Source of the DNA: Streptomyces resistomycificus | GTDB taxonomy: Bacteria; Actinomycetota; Actinomycetes; Streptomycetales; Streptomycetaceae | Direction of reading: 5' to 3' | Length of the DNA: 64,000 nt | Assembly (NCBI RefSeq): GCF_001514265.1 | Contig: NZ_KQ948988.1 | Coordinates: 62,001 to 126,000, forward strand | In this document: one piece after another, positions 47,111 to 57,000 of the stretch | Position numbering within the stretch: position 1 is the first letter of the stretch | How the letters are laid out: every line of letters starts with the position of its first letter | Position numbers and translations under genes: made by a program | Notes under the pieces: generated by a model | What the model was told of the DNA's origin: nothing | What the model saw: the letters and a program-made list of their open reading frames with translations, nothing else | The model's database searches: none

Positions 47111-48637
47111 GTGAGCAGCACCCTCTTCCGGACGAAGAAGGTCGAGCAGTCCATCCTCGATACCGAGGAACCAGAGCACGCGCTCAAGAAATCCTTGTCC
47201 GCGCTGGATCTGACCGTCTTCGGCGTCGGCGTCATCATCGGCACCGGAATCTTCGTCCTGACCGGCACCGTCGCGAAGAACAACGCCGGTCCCGCCGTAG
47301 CCCTGGCCTTCGTGGTGGCCGGGGTGGTCTGCGCGCTCGCCGCGCTCTGCTACGCCGAGTTCGCCTCCACGGTTCCGGTAGCCGGCTCGGCGTACACGTT
47401 CTCGTACGCCTCACTCGGTGAACTGCCCGCCTGGATCATCGGCTGGGACCTGGTCCTGGAGTTCGCGCTCGGCACCGCGGTGGTCGCCGTCGGCTGGTCC
47501 GGCTACATCGCCTCGCTGCTGGACAACGCCGGCTGGCATCTGCCGGCCGCGCTGGGCGTCAGAGACGGGGCCGACGGCTTCGGCTTCGACATCCTCGCCG
47601 CCGCCCTGGTCCTGGTACTCACCGGAATCCTCGTGCTGGGCACCAAGCTGTCCGCGCGCGTCACCTCGGTCGTCGTCGCCATCAAGGTGACGGTCGTGCT
47701 GACCGTGATCGTCGCCGGTGCCTTCTTCATCAAGGGCGACAACTACGACCCGTTCGTCCCGAAGGCGCAGGAGGTCCCGGCGGGCGACAGTCTCGACTCC
47801 CCGCTCATCCAGCTGATGTTCGGCTGGGCGCCCTCCAACTTCGGAGTGATGGGCATCTTCACCGCCGCCTCGGTCGTCTTCTTCGCCTTCATCGGCTTCG
47901 ACGTGGTGGCCACGGCAGCCGAGGAGACCAAGAACCCGCAGCGGGACATGCCCCGCGGCATCCTGGGCTCCCTCCTGATCTGTACGACCCTGTACGTCGC
48001 GGTGTCGATCGTCGTCACCGGCATGCAGCACTACACCGACCTGTCCATCACCGCGCCGCTCGCCGACGCCTTCAAGGCCACCGGGCACCCCTGGTTCGCG
48101 GGCTTCATCAGCTTCGGCGCCGCCGTCGGCCTCACGACCGTCTGCATGATCCTGCTGCTCGGCCAGACCCGGGTCTTCTTCGCGATGAGCCGTGACGGGC
48201 TGCTGCCCCGGTTCTTCTCCCAGGTCCATCCGCGGTTCAAGACCCCGCACCGCCCGACCATCCTGCTCGGCGTGATCATCGCGATCGTCGCCGGCTTCAC
48301 CCCGCTGAGCGAACTCGCCGAACTGGTGAACATCGGCACGCTCTTCGCCTTCGTGGTCGTGGCGATCGGCGTGATCATCCTGCGCAAGGCCCGTCCCGAC
48401 CTGCCCCGGGCCTTCCGCACCCCGTGGGTGCCGTTCATCCCGATCCTGTCGGTGGCCGCCTCGCTCTGGCTGATGCTCAACCTGCCCACCGAGACCTGGC
48501 TCCGCTTCGCCGGCTGGATGGTGCTCGGCTTCGTCGTGTACTTCCTCTACGGCCGCTCCCACAGCCGGCTCGGCCGGCAGCAGGAGGCCGCGGCCGGCCA
48601 GGCCACGCGGCCGCCGGGCGGAGGTACGGAGCAGTAG
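47111..48637 (+). CDS. APC-family amino acid permease
   Basis: A 508-residue cationic-amino-acid-transporter-like protein with 12 or so membrane helices. The N-terminal LKKSLSALDLTVFGVGVIIG followed by TGIFVLTG is the APC substrate motif on helix 1. FFAFIGFDVVATAAEETKNP and the IGTLFAFVVVAIGVIILR helix place it in the CAT/YfnA group. Start GTG 47111 follows GGAGG. The substrate (probably a cationic or branched amino acid) is not certain. Confidence 0.93.
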   Translation: MSSTLFRTKKVEQSILDTEEPEHALKKSLSALDLTVFGVGVIIGTGIFVLTGTVAKNNAGPAVALAFVVAGVVCALAALCYAEFASTVPVAGSAYTFSYASLGELPAWIIGWDLVLEFALGTAVVAVGWSGYIASLLDNAGWHLPAALGVRDGADGFGFDILAAALVLVLTGILVLGTKLSARVTSVVVAIKVTVVLTVIVAGAFFIKGDNYDPFVPKAQEVPAGDSLDSPLIQLMFGWAPSNFGVMGIFTAASVVFFAFIGFDVVATAAEETKNPQRDMPRGILGSLLICTTLYVAVSIVVTGMQHYTDLSITAPLADAFKATGHPWFAGFISFGAAVGLTTVCMILLLGQTRVFFAMSRDGLLPRFFSQVHPRFKTPHRPTILLGVIIAIVAGFTPLSELAELVNIGTLFAFVVVAIGVIILRKARPDLPRAFRTPWVPFIPILSVAASLWLMLNLPTETWLRFAGWMVLGFVVYFLYGRSHSRLGRQQEAAAGQATRPPGGGTEQ

Positions 48638-48651
48638 GGAGTTCCTGCCCA

Positions 48652-48692
48652 CCGGCCTCGTGGGTCCCGCCTCCGGCGGCCCACGGGGCCGG
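48652..48692 (+). terminator. Terminator after the amino acid permease
   Basis: CCGGCCTCGTGGG pairs with CCCACGGGGCCGG (13 bp with one G-T pair) around a 15-base loop, 15 bases after the stop. Confidence 0.7.
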
Positions 48693-48872
48693 TTGTGCGC
48701 GCCGTCCCGCGCCTGACCGGAAATGACCGTCACCGTATGGAAGCTGACCCGTAAGCTGCCTTTGTCGCCCTTGTCACTGACCGGATACGGCAGCGATGAT
48801 GGGTGGGGTGGTCACCACGTGCCACGGCTCGACTGCTCAGTGCGACTCCGTGAACCGGCGAAGGAGATCACG

Positions 48873-49073
48873 ATGACGGACGCCGTAGCACTTTCAGGCG
48901 GGTTTCAGAGCGCGTTACCAACAGCCCCTTCGGAGCCGGCGGAGTTCACCACACAGATCCCCGACTGCGGCGCGATACCGCTGGACCGGGTGGCCGACGT
49001 CCACAGCCGGACCCTGAGCGACCTGCTGCCGTCCGGATGGCAGTCGCTCCCCACCTTCAACTCCGGCATCTGA
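48873..49073 (+). CDS. fxsA: FxSxx-COOH RiPP precursor peptide FxsA
   Basis: A 66-residue peptide ending LPTFNSGI: the last five residues F62-N-S-G-I fit the C-terminal F-x-S-x-x-COOH motif that defines the FxsA family. The leader includes IPDCGAIPLDRVADVHSRTL, whose D-R-V-A region is also typical. AAGGAG lies seven bases before ATG 48873. It stands 22 bases before the radical SAM gene. Family knowledge: FxsB-type enzymes form a three-residue cyclophane on the F-x-S motif. A second F-x-S (F11-Q-S13) lies in the leader. Confidence 0.9.
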   Translation: MTDAVALSGGFQSALPTAPSEPAEFTTQIPDCGAIPLDRVADVHSRTLSDLLPSGWQSLPTFNSGI

Positions 49074-49095
49074 CCGGCCAGGACCCCATGCGCCG

Positions 49096-51231
49096 ATGAC
49101 CGCCGGGACAAGAGCGTTCCGCCAGTTCGTCCTCAAGGTGCACAGCAGGTGCGATCTGGCCTGCGATCACTGCTACGTCTACCGGCACGCCGACCAGAGC
49201 TGGCGGCGCCGGCCGCAGGTGATCCCGGACGAGGTGGCCACGGCGGTGGCGCACCGGATCGCCGAACACGCCGCGGCCCACCCCGAACTCCCGCGGGTGC
49301 ACGTCATCCTGCACGGCGGCGAACCCCTGCTCGCCGGAGGCGGGCGACTGGCCAGGATCGCCGGGGACCTGCGCTCCGCCCTGGACGGCGTGTGCGAACT
49401 CGACCTGCGCATGCAGACCAACGGACTGCGCCTGGACGAGGACCTCTGCCGCATGCTGGTCCGTGAGCGGATCAGTACCGGCATCTCCCTCGACGGCGAC
49501 CGCGCCTCCAACGACCGCCACCGCAGACGTGCGAACGGCACCGGCTCGTACGACGCCGTCGTCAAAGCGGTGCGGCTCATCGGCTCCCCTCCGTACCGCA
49601 GCGCCTTCGCCGGCCTGCTGTGCACCGTCGACGTGCACAACGACCCGGTCGCCGTCTACGAGGCCCTGGCCGCACTCCACCCGCCGCGGGTGGACTTCCT
49701 GCTGCCGCACGCCACCTGGGACCGGCCGCCGCCGCAGGACCCCGCCGCCGGCACCGCCGCCCACGCGCGCTGGCTGATCGCCGTCCACGACCGCTGGAGC
49801 GCCGACGGCAGGCCCTTCCCGGTCCGCCTCTTCGACTCGATCGAGGCCGGGCGGGACGGGCAGGAGTCCTTCACCGAGGCACTCGGTCTCGGCAGCCCCG
49901 ATCTGGTCGTCGTCGAGACCGACGGCGAGATCGAGCAGGCCGACTGGCTCAAGACGGCCGGCCACGGGGCGCCCGGCACCGGGTTCCACGTCCTGCGGCA
50001 CACGTTCGACGAGGCGGCCGCCCACCCCGGTTTCCTGGCGCAGAGCGGGGGAGTGGACACGCTGAGCCGGCCGTGCCGGGAGTGTTCCGTGGTGCGGATC
50101 TGCGGAGGCGGCCTGTACGGCCACCGCCACCGTGCGGACAACGGCTTCGACAACCCCTCGGTCTACTGCGAGGACCTCTTCCGGCTGATCGGACACGTGC
50201 TGAGCTCCCCGCGCCCGCAGCCGGTGCGCCGCCCCCACACCCTGACCGCGCACGGCTTCGACTCCCTCGCCGTGGGCGACGGTGACGACGACGCGCTGCG
50301 TGCCCTCGTCGCCGCCGAGGCAAGCGTCCGCCGGATGCTGCTCGGCGCCGTGTGTGCCCGGTACCCGGGCCCCGAGGCGAGCGCCCTGACCCGGCTGGAC
50401 CGGCACCGGCCCCGCGAGACCGCCGAGACCGTGCGCCACCCCCACCTCGGCACCTGGGCGGTTGCGAGCCTCGAAGGGCGGGTGGCACCGGCCGCCGTCC
50501 GGCAACGGCTGGGCGAGATCGCCCTGTCGACGGCGCTCCGGGCGGGCCTCCCGCTCCGGTTCGCACTGGAGGAACAGGCCGGGCAGGCCCACCTGCCGGG
50601 GATCGGACGGCTGACCCGGGCTCCGGGGTACGGACCCGTGGCGCTGCTCGCACACGAAGGCCGCCTGCGGGTCGCCGCCCCGCCGGACGGCGGGCCCCTC
50701 CCCGTCACCGAGGCCCCCGGCATCGGTTGGGAGCCGGTACGCCACGTCGTCGTGGCCGGGGTCACCGTCCCGCTGGAGGACACCGACCCCTACCGTGACG
50801 GCTTCCCCACCGAGCCCGAACCCAGGCTGGACGAGGCGGGCCACACCCGGTGGCTGCGGCTGTTCGCCGAGGCCACCGCTCACCTGCGCGCCCGGCACGC
50901 CCGCCGCGTGCCCGGAGTCCGCGCCCTGCTCACCTCGTGCACCCCGGTGCGCGGGGCAGGCGCACAGGGACACGTGGCGGCCGATCCGCACGCCTTCGGT
51001 GCCCTGGGGCTGGCCCTGCCCCAGACCGCCGAAGCGCTGGCCGGGCTGATCGTGGAGGGAGTGCAACAGGTGAAGTTCAACGCCCTGCTGGACCTCTTCG
51101 ACCTCGCGGGCAGCGACGAGGCCCGGGAAGGCCTCCGGTCCGTGTACCTGGACCACCTTCCGGCGCGGGCGCTTCCCCCCGACGGCCTGACCGCACACGG
51201 ACGCCGGATCGCCGACCGGCTGCGAGGCTGA
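49096..51231 (+). CDS. fxsB: FxsB-family cyclophane-forming radical SAM/SPASM peptide maturase
   Basis: A 711-residue enzyme. The radical SAM motif is Cys19-x3-Cys23-x2-Cys26 (CDLACDHCYVY), followed by HVILHGGEPLLAGG and MQTNGLRLDE. A SPASM region with RPCRECSVVRICGGG and a later YCEDLF holds auxiliary cluster cysteines (residues about 325-365). The C-terminal half (about 385-711) is the domain that in relatives carries an HEXXH site; here the spot reads LIVEGVQQVKFNALLDLFDL, so His-Glu-x-x-His has become Glu-Gly-Val-Gln-Gln. The substrate is FxsA. ATG 49096 follows the fxsA stop directly; the next gene starts seven bases after its stop. Confidence 0.93.
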   Translation: MTAGTRAFRQFVLKVHSRCDLACDHCYVYRHADQSWRRRPQVIPDEVATAVAHRIAEHAAAHPELPRVHVILHGGEPLLAGGGRLARIAGDLRSALDGVCELDLRMQTNGLRLDEDLCRMLVRERISTGISLDGDRASNDRHRRRANGTGSYDAVVKAVRLIGSPPYRSAFAGLLCTVDVHNDPVAVYEALAALHPPRVDFLLPHATWDRPPPQDPAAGTAAHARWLIAVHDRWSADGRPFPVRLFDSIEAGRDGQESFTEALGLGSPDLVVVETDGEIEQADWLKTAGHGAPGTGFHVLRHTFDEAAAHPGFLAQSGGVDTLSRPCRECSVVRICGGGLYGHRHRADNGFDNPSVYCEDLFRLIGHVLSSPRPQPVRRPHTLTAHGFDSLAVGDGDDDALRALVAAEASVRRMLLGAVCARYPGPEASALTRLDRHRPRETAETVRHPHLGTWAVASLEGRVAPAAVRQRLGEIALSTALRAGLPLRFALEEQAGQAHLPGIGRLTRAPGYGPVALLAHEGRLRVAAPPDGGPLPVTEAPGIGWEPVRHVVVAGVTVPLEDTDPYRDGFPTEPEPRLDEAGHTRWLRLFAEATAHLRARHARRVPGVRALLTSCTPVRGAGAQGHVAADPHAFGALGLALPQTAEALAGLIVEGVQQVKFNALLDLFDLAGSDEAREGLRSVYLDHLPARALPPDGLTAHGRRIADRLRG

Positions 51232-51237
51232 CGGGAG

Positions 51238-52068
51238 ATGCCCACAGCGGCCTGCCTCACCGCGGACCTGCGTGCACTCGGCGTCGGGAATGCCATGACG
51301 CTCCTGGTGCACGCGTCCCTGCGGTCCGTCGGCCCGGTACCCGGCGGCGGCCCCGCGGTGCTGCGCGCACTGCGGGGCGCGCTAGGTCCCGGCGGCACCG
51401 TGGTGGTGCCCACGTTCACCGAGGGAAATTCGCTGACATCACGGACGTATGTCCGCATGACGCAAGGCCTGACACGCAGTCAACTTCTGTCCTACCGTGA
51501 GAACATGGAGCCCTTCAGCGCGGCTTCCACCCCTTCCGACGGCATGGGACGGCTGGCGGAGGAGGTGCGGGCCGCCCCGGGAGCGGTGCGCAGCACCCAC
51601 CCGCAGACGTCCTTCGCCGCGCTCGGACCCCGGGCCGCGGGGATCACCGCCGGCCATGCCCTGGACTGCCTGCTGGGCGAGCGGTCCCCGCTCGGCCGGC
51701 TCTACGAGGAGGGGGCGTATGTCCTGCTGCTGGGCGTGGGGTTCGAGACCTGCTCGGCGTTCCATCTGGCGGAGTACCGGCAGCCCGGCGCGGTCCGCCG
51801 ACGCTACGACTGCCGGGTGATGACCGACGACGGTCCGCGCTGGATGGGCTTCGTCGACGTCGACCTCGACGACAGCGACTTCGGAGCACTCGGCAGTTGG
51901 TTGGAGAGCGGGGCGTCCGGCGGCAGGGGCCCGGTCGCCCGGGGGCGGATCGGTGCGGCCGACAGCCGGCTGTTCCCCCTGCGTTGGGCCGTCGACACCG
52001 CCGCCGACTGGATGGCCGCGGGCCGCACCGCGCCCAGGAGCCTCCCCGCGGAGGCCGACCGTGCTTGA
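51238..52068 (+). CDS. AAC(3)-family N-acetyltransferase
   Basis: A 276-residue aminoglycoside-3-N-acetyltransferase-like protein. The motifs TLLVHASLRSVGPVPGG, GPGGTVVVPTF, GFETCSAFHLAEYR (the conserved His-x-x-Glu) and the GLLGER-like CLLGERSPL loop are present. The family acetylates aminoglycosides with acetyl-CoA, but not all members give resistance. Its position inside the fxs operon, with a coupled downstream gene (8-base overlap), suggests modification or detoxification related to the peptide product; alternatively it is a passenger. Confidence 0.88.
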   Translation: MPTAACLTADLRALGVGNAMTLLVHASLRSVGPVPGGGPAVLRALRGALGPGGTVVVPTFTEGNSLTSRTYVRMTQGLTRSQLLSYRENMEPFSAASTPSDGMGRLAEEVRAAPGAVRSTHPQTSFAALGPRAAGITAGHALDCLLGERSPLGRLYEEGAYVLLLGVGFETCSAFHLAEYRQPGAVRRRYDCRVMTDDGPRWMGFVDVDLDDSDFGALGSWLESGASGGRGPVARGRIGAADSRLFPLRWAVDTAADWMAAGRTAPRSLPAEADRA

Positions 52069-52723
52069 GGATCCCCGCCGCGGCGAGCCGCGCAGCAGCG
52101 TCCAGCAGCCCTACGGGTTCCTCAGCTACGGCCGCACTCCGCACGTACCGGAGAGCGACAGACCGCCGGACGACCGGCTGATCCGCTTCCACTCCAAGCT
52201 GACCGACGACCTCATGGAACTCACCGACCTGGACGCCAAGATCCCGGCGGTCTACCTCGACCGGAGGATCCCGCTCGGCAGCGCCTGGGAGGACGAGCTG
52301 AAGAGGCGCCTGGCGCGCTGCCAGGTCCTCGTGCCGGTCCTGTCCCGGCGGCTGTTCACCAGCGAGTGGTGCGCCCTGGAATGGGAGTGCTTCCAAAGAC
52401 GGCAGCAACTCCACCGCGAACGGGGGACGTTCACCCGCAACGCCATAGTCCCGGTCCTGTGGAACCCGTTGCGGCCCGACGAGATCCCCCGGCCCTACTC
52501 CGACCTGCAGTACACCCACCAGGACTTCGGGGACGACTATCCGACCGTGGGTCTGCTCGGTCTGCAGACCCACGGACGTCACAAGACCTTCAACAAGGTG
52601 GTCTACCAGCTCGCCCAGAAAATCGTCGAGGTGGCGGTGAGCGCTCGACTGGAACCGTGCGATCCGAGCGTCTTCGACGACCTCTTCGACTCCCTGAACG
52701 GTTCTGCGGGGGAGGAGCACTGA
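52061..52723 (+). CDS. TIR-like protein, short FxsC type
   Basis: A 220-residue single TIR-like domain. Strand A is PYGFLSYGR, the central part is AKIPAVYLDRRIPLGSAWED, and the helix C motif is SEWCALEWE with Trp103-Cys-x-x-Glu107, the arrangement in which TIR NADases place their catalytic Glu. GTG 52061 overlaps the AAC(3) stop, and the stop overlaps the next ATG. FxsC proteins accompany FxsA/B, but their role is unknown; NAD hydrolysis or signalling is possible. Confidence 0.8.
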   Translation: MLEDPRRGEPRSSVQQPYGFLSYGRTPHVPESDRPPDDRLIRFHSKLTDDLMELTDLDAKIPAVYLDRRIPLGSAWEDELKRRLARCQVLVPVLSRRLFTSEWCALEWECFQRRQQLHRERGTFTRNAIVPVLWNPLRPDEIPRPYSDLQYTHQDFGDDYPTVGLLGLQTHGRHKTFNKVVYQLAQKIVEVAVSARLEPCDPSVFDDLFDSLNGSAGEEH

Positions 52724-54039
52724 TGCATGGCAGCCGTTTCACCGAGGGCGTGCACGACACGGCACCCTTCTTCTTTCTCAGCTACGCCCCCGTGCCTCCG
52801 CCGGGCGGTGGCCAGGACCCCGACCGCCCGACGGCCGACAAGAACGTGAAGGAGTTCTACAGCGATCTCGCCACGGCGGTGGTGTCGATGAGCGGCTCCT
52901 TCGCGGCCCGCTCCCTCGGCTACCTGGACGCCGCCGACCGCGGCGGACCCGACACGGCGCGCGCCCTGCACCGCTGCCACAGCTTCGTCCCCCTGATCAC
53001 ACGCCGCTACTTCACCGACGTGTACTGCGGCCGGCAGTGGTACGCCTTCACCCATCGCTCCCCGCGCGGCAGGCTCATTCCGGCGCTGTGGACGCCCGTG
53101 CCGACCACCGCGCGCCCCGTCGTCGTCGACCTGGACCTGCCCGTGCCCGAGCGGCCGACGGCACCGGTGCGTGTCGACGACGTCGCGCTGGACCGCTACG
53201 CGAAGGGCGGCCTGTACGGGCTGCGACAGCACTCCGATCACCCGGAGTACTACGACCAGTGCGTCCGCAGGATCGCCCAGTGCGTGGTCCAGGCCGCCCG
53301 CCGGGCGCCCGAACCCCCGCCGCAGGACGAGGAGTTCGTCGATCTGGACGCCGTACCGGACGCGTTCGCCGCCTCGTCCTGGCACCCGCTGGGCATCGCG
53401 GTGCTCGCCCCGGACCTCCAGCACCTGCCGCCCGCCCGCAGGGACACCAAGTACGGTCCCGAGCCGCGGGACTGGCAGCCCTTCAGCGACGGCGTCGGCA
53501 CTCCGCTGGCCGAACGCACCGCCGAACTCGCCCGCAATCTCGGGTTCACTCCCGAGATCCGCACCTACGACGAGGCCGAGGCCGTCTTCCTCGGGCAGCG
53601 GGAGACAAGGAGCCCCTGGGTGCTCATCCTCGACCCCTGGATCCTGTACGACCGCGCCGCCGTCGACCGGCTGCGCGCCTTCGACGCCCGCGACCTGCCC
53701 TGGGTGAGCGTGCTGACCCCCCTGGCCGACGACCCGCAGACCCGGCACGCGCGCAGGGAGCTCGGCGCGCTGCTGAGTTCCGCGCTGCCCCGGCGGCTGA
53801 GCAACGGCCGGGCCATCCAGCGGGCCGCCGTGGCCGGCATCGACAACTCGGAGGCGTTCAACTCCCGTTTCATGGAGCTCGCCGACAGCGCGGCCCAGCA
53901 GTACCTCAACCGAGTTCCGCTACGATCCTCGACCAGGCCCTCGGCGTCGGCGGAGCGGCCCCAGGCCGTATCCGGCGGACCGGTCGCCCCCGCCTCGGAC
54001 CAGGCCGAATCCCAGGGTGACCAGGAGGCCCAACCGTGA
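52723..54039 (+). CDS. fxsC: FxsC protein: TIR-like domain plus FxsC C-terminal domain
   Basis: A 438-residue protein. Residues about 12-195 form a TIR-like domain (TAPFFFLSYAP, CHSFVPLITRRYFTD). At the catalytic-Glu position it reads VYCGRQW, so Glu is replaced by Gln105. Residues about 220-410 form the FxsC C-terminal region (WHPLGIAVLAPDLQHLPPAR, PWVLILDPWILYDRAAVDRL). The C-terminus is a disordered Ser/Pro/Gln-rich tail. It overlaps both neighbours by 1-4 bases, so the whole operon is coupled. Confidence 0.85.
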   Translation: MHGSRFTEGVHDTAPFFFLSYAPVPPPGGGQDPDRPTADKNVKEFYSDLATAVVSMSGSFAARSLGYLDAADRGGPDTARALHRCHSFVPLITRRYFTDVYCGRQWYAFTHRSPRGRLIPALWTPVPTTARPVVVDLDLPVPERPTAPVRVDDVALDRYAKGGLYGLRQHSDHPEYYDQCVRRIAQCVVQAARRAPEPPPQDEEFVDLDAVPDAFAASSWHPLGIAVLAPDLQHLPPARRDTKYGPEPRDWQPFSDGVGTPLAERTAELARNLGFTPEIRTYDEAEAVFLGQRETRSPWVLILDPWILYDRAAVDRLRAFDARDLPWVSVLTPLADDPQTRHARRELGALLSSALPRRLSNGRAIQRAAVAGIDNSEAFNSRFMELADSAAQQYLNRVPLRSSTRPSASAERPQAVSGGPVAPASDQAESQGDQEAQP

Positions 54040-57000
54040 CCGGCGCACCCCCCAGCCCCGACGGCGGCAGGATTGTCACCTTCTACAGCTACAAGGGCGG
54101 CACCGGTCGCACCATGGCGCTGGCCAACACCGCCTGGATCACGGCCTCACAGGGCAGGCGGGTGCTGGTGGTCGACTGGGACCTGGAGGCGCCGGGGCTG
54201 GACCGCTTCCTGAGTCCGTTCCTGGAGCCGAACGCGTTACGCGACCGGCCCGGAGTGCTGGACCTCATCAACGACTACATGCTCAAGGTCGAGTCCCTGC
54301 ACCCAGCCCCGGCCGACGAGGCGTGGATCACCGAGCAGGCCGACATCGGCAAGGCGGTCTCCCCGCTGCGGTGGAACTTCTCCGGCGGGGGCCGGCTCGA
54401 CTACGTCTCCGCGGGCCGCCAGGACCGCAACTACTCCTCCATCTTCTCCCAGTTCAACTGGAACCGCTTCTACGAGGAGCAGTACGGCGGCCAGTTCCTG
54501 GACGCCCTGTGCGCCCAGTTCCGGCGCGGCTACGACTACGTCCTCGTCGACAGTCGTACCGGCCTGAGCGACATCTCCGACATCTGCACCATCCACTTCC
54601 CCGACGTGCTGGTGAACTGCTTCACCCACAACGACCAGAGCATCGAGGGCGCGGCGGCCGTCGCCCGCAGGGTGGAGGACACCTACCGCGACCGGCGCAT
54701 CCGGATCCTGCCGGTGCCCATGCGGGTGGAGGACTCCGAGGCGGACCGGCTGGAGGCGGCGCGGGCCAAGGTCCGGCGCACCTTCGACCAGTTGCTGGTG
54801 CGTACCCCGCACGTCGACCCGCGCCGCTACTGGGGCCAGGTGGAGGTGCCGTACAAGCCCACCTACGCCTACGAGGAGATCCTGGCGACCTTCCGCGACG
54901 AGCCGGAGACCCCCGCCTCCCTGCTGGCGGCCTGCGAACGGCTGACGTCGGTCATCACCGAGGGCGAGGTGAGCCGCCTCGCCCCGATGACCGACGAGGA
55001 GCGTCAGAGCTACCTCAAGGCCGTCGTGCGCCGCCGGCCGCCGGACCCCACCCATGTGTTCCTGAGCCATGTGCCCGAGGACCGGATGTGGGCGGACTGG
55101 ATCGGGCGGGTCCTCACCGACGCCGGCTTCACCGTGGGCGACGCCCGCTCCGAGGACGGCTCGGCCGCCGGTGTCCTGCTGCGCGACGACACCGACAGCA
55201 ATGTGCGCGGGGCCTCCCGCACGGTGGCCGTGCTGTCCGCCGCCTACCAGAAATCCCCCCAGGCCAGGGCGGTCTGGGAGGCCGTGGCCGCGGCCGATCC
55301 GATGGGATCGCGGCGCACCCTGGTGCCGATCCAGGTCAGCGACGTGCGGCTGGGGCACCCGTTCTCGGACCGCAAGCCGATCCATCTGGGCAACATGACC
55401 GAGGCGCAGGCCCGCAGCGTCCTGCTGCGGGCCCTGGACGCGCAGGTCGTCCAGGGCGACCATCCCGCGGACGCCTCCGTCAACGGCCCCCGCTTCCCCG
55501 GTGCGGAGCCGCCCGTGTGGTCGGTTCCGGTGCGCAACGCGGCCTTCACCGGACGCGCCGAGGTGCTGGAGGACCTGCGGCTGCGGCTCGAGGACTCCGG
55601 CACCGCCACCCTCCTGCACGGTATGGGCGGAGTCGGCAAGACCCAGCTGGCGACCGAGTACGCGCACCGCTACCGCGGTAACTACGACGTCGTCTGGTGG
55701 ATCGAGGCGGAGTTCGGCGACCTCGCGCTGCGCCAGTACTCCGAACTCGCCCCGCACCTCGGCATCGAGGAAAGGGACAGCATCAGCGCCACGGCCGACG
55801 CGGTGCGCAACGCGCTGCGCCGGGGCACGACGTACGACCGCTGGCTGCTGGTCTTCGACAACGCCACGACGCCCGAGTCCATCGAGCGCCTGCTGGTCAA
55901 CAGCCCGGTCGGGCACGTGCTGATCACCACGCGCAACGAGGGCTGGGCGCAGATCGGCGAGCGGGTCGAGGTCGACGTCTTCTCCCGCACCGAGAGCATC
56001 GAGCACCTCCTGCACCGGGTCTCCGCGATCAGCGCCGAGGACGCGGACCGGGTCGCGGAGGCGCTGGGCGACCTGCCGCTGGCCGTCGACCAGGCCGCCG
56101 CCTGGCTGAACGAGACCGGCCAGGACGCCTCCGAGTACCTCGAACTGCTGGAGCCGCAACTGGCGACGCTGGAGGCGGCCGCCGACGTCCGGGCCTACCC
56201 GCTGCAGGTCGGCGCGACCTGGAACATCTCCATCCAGCAGCTCAACTCCCCGGTCGCCCGGCGGCTGTTGCAGCTGTGCGCGCACTTCGGCGCGGACCCC
56301 ATCTCCTTCGACCTGGTGCACGGCAAGGAGCTGGCCGAGGCCCTCAGCGAGGTGCAGCCGGGCAGCGACGGCACGGCGCTGGTGTCCCGGGCCATCCGGC
56401 AGCTGCACCGCTACGCCCTGGCCAAGGTCGACCGCAAGAGCCGCAGCATCCAGGTGCACCGGCTCGTGCAGGCCGCGGTGCGCTCGTCCATGTCCGAGGA
56501 GGAGCAGGAAGCGGCGCTGCGGGTCGTGCGCAACGTGCTCAGCGGGGCGCGCCCGTCCGAGGGCGACGTGGAACGCCCGGGGAACTGGTCGCGCTACAAC
56601 ATGATCTGGCCCCACCTGAAGACGCCGTGGACCAAGTACTCGCTCGACGACCGGATCCGGCGTCTGATGACCGAGTGGCTGCGGTATCTGCGGGCGCGCG
56701 GCGAGTACGCGGACGCCATGTCGCTCGCGGAGGAGCTGCTGACCATCTGGCAGAAGGAGGCGGGACCGAACGACCGCTGGACCCTGCACCTGCGCTTCGA
56801 GATCGCCAACGTGCTGCGTTTCCAGGGCTGGTACAGCAGGGCGCTGGAGATCGACCAGGACGTCTACGAGCGACAGCGCGAGGCCCTGGGCGACGACGAC
56901 GCGCACACCCTGATGACGGCGGGCGGCCTCACGGCGGACCTGCGGGCCGTGGGCCGGGTCGCCAGGGCGCTGGAGATCGACCGCGAGACCTACGAGCGGT

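Noticed and set aside
51238..52068. AAC(3) gene as evidence for an aminoglycoside biosynthetic cluster
   Set aside because: No aminoglycoside biosynthesis genes (for example 2-deoxy-scyllo-inosose synthase) are in the window; the gene is coupled to the fxs operon.
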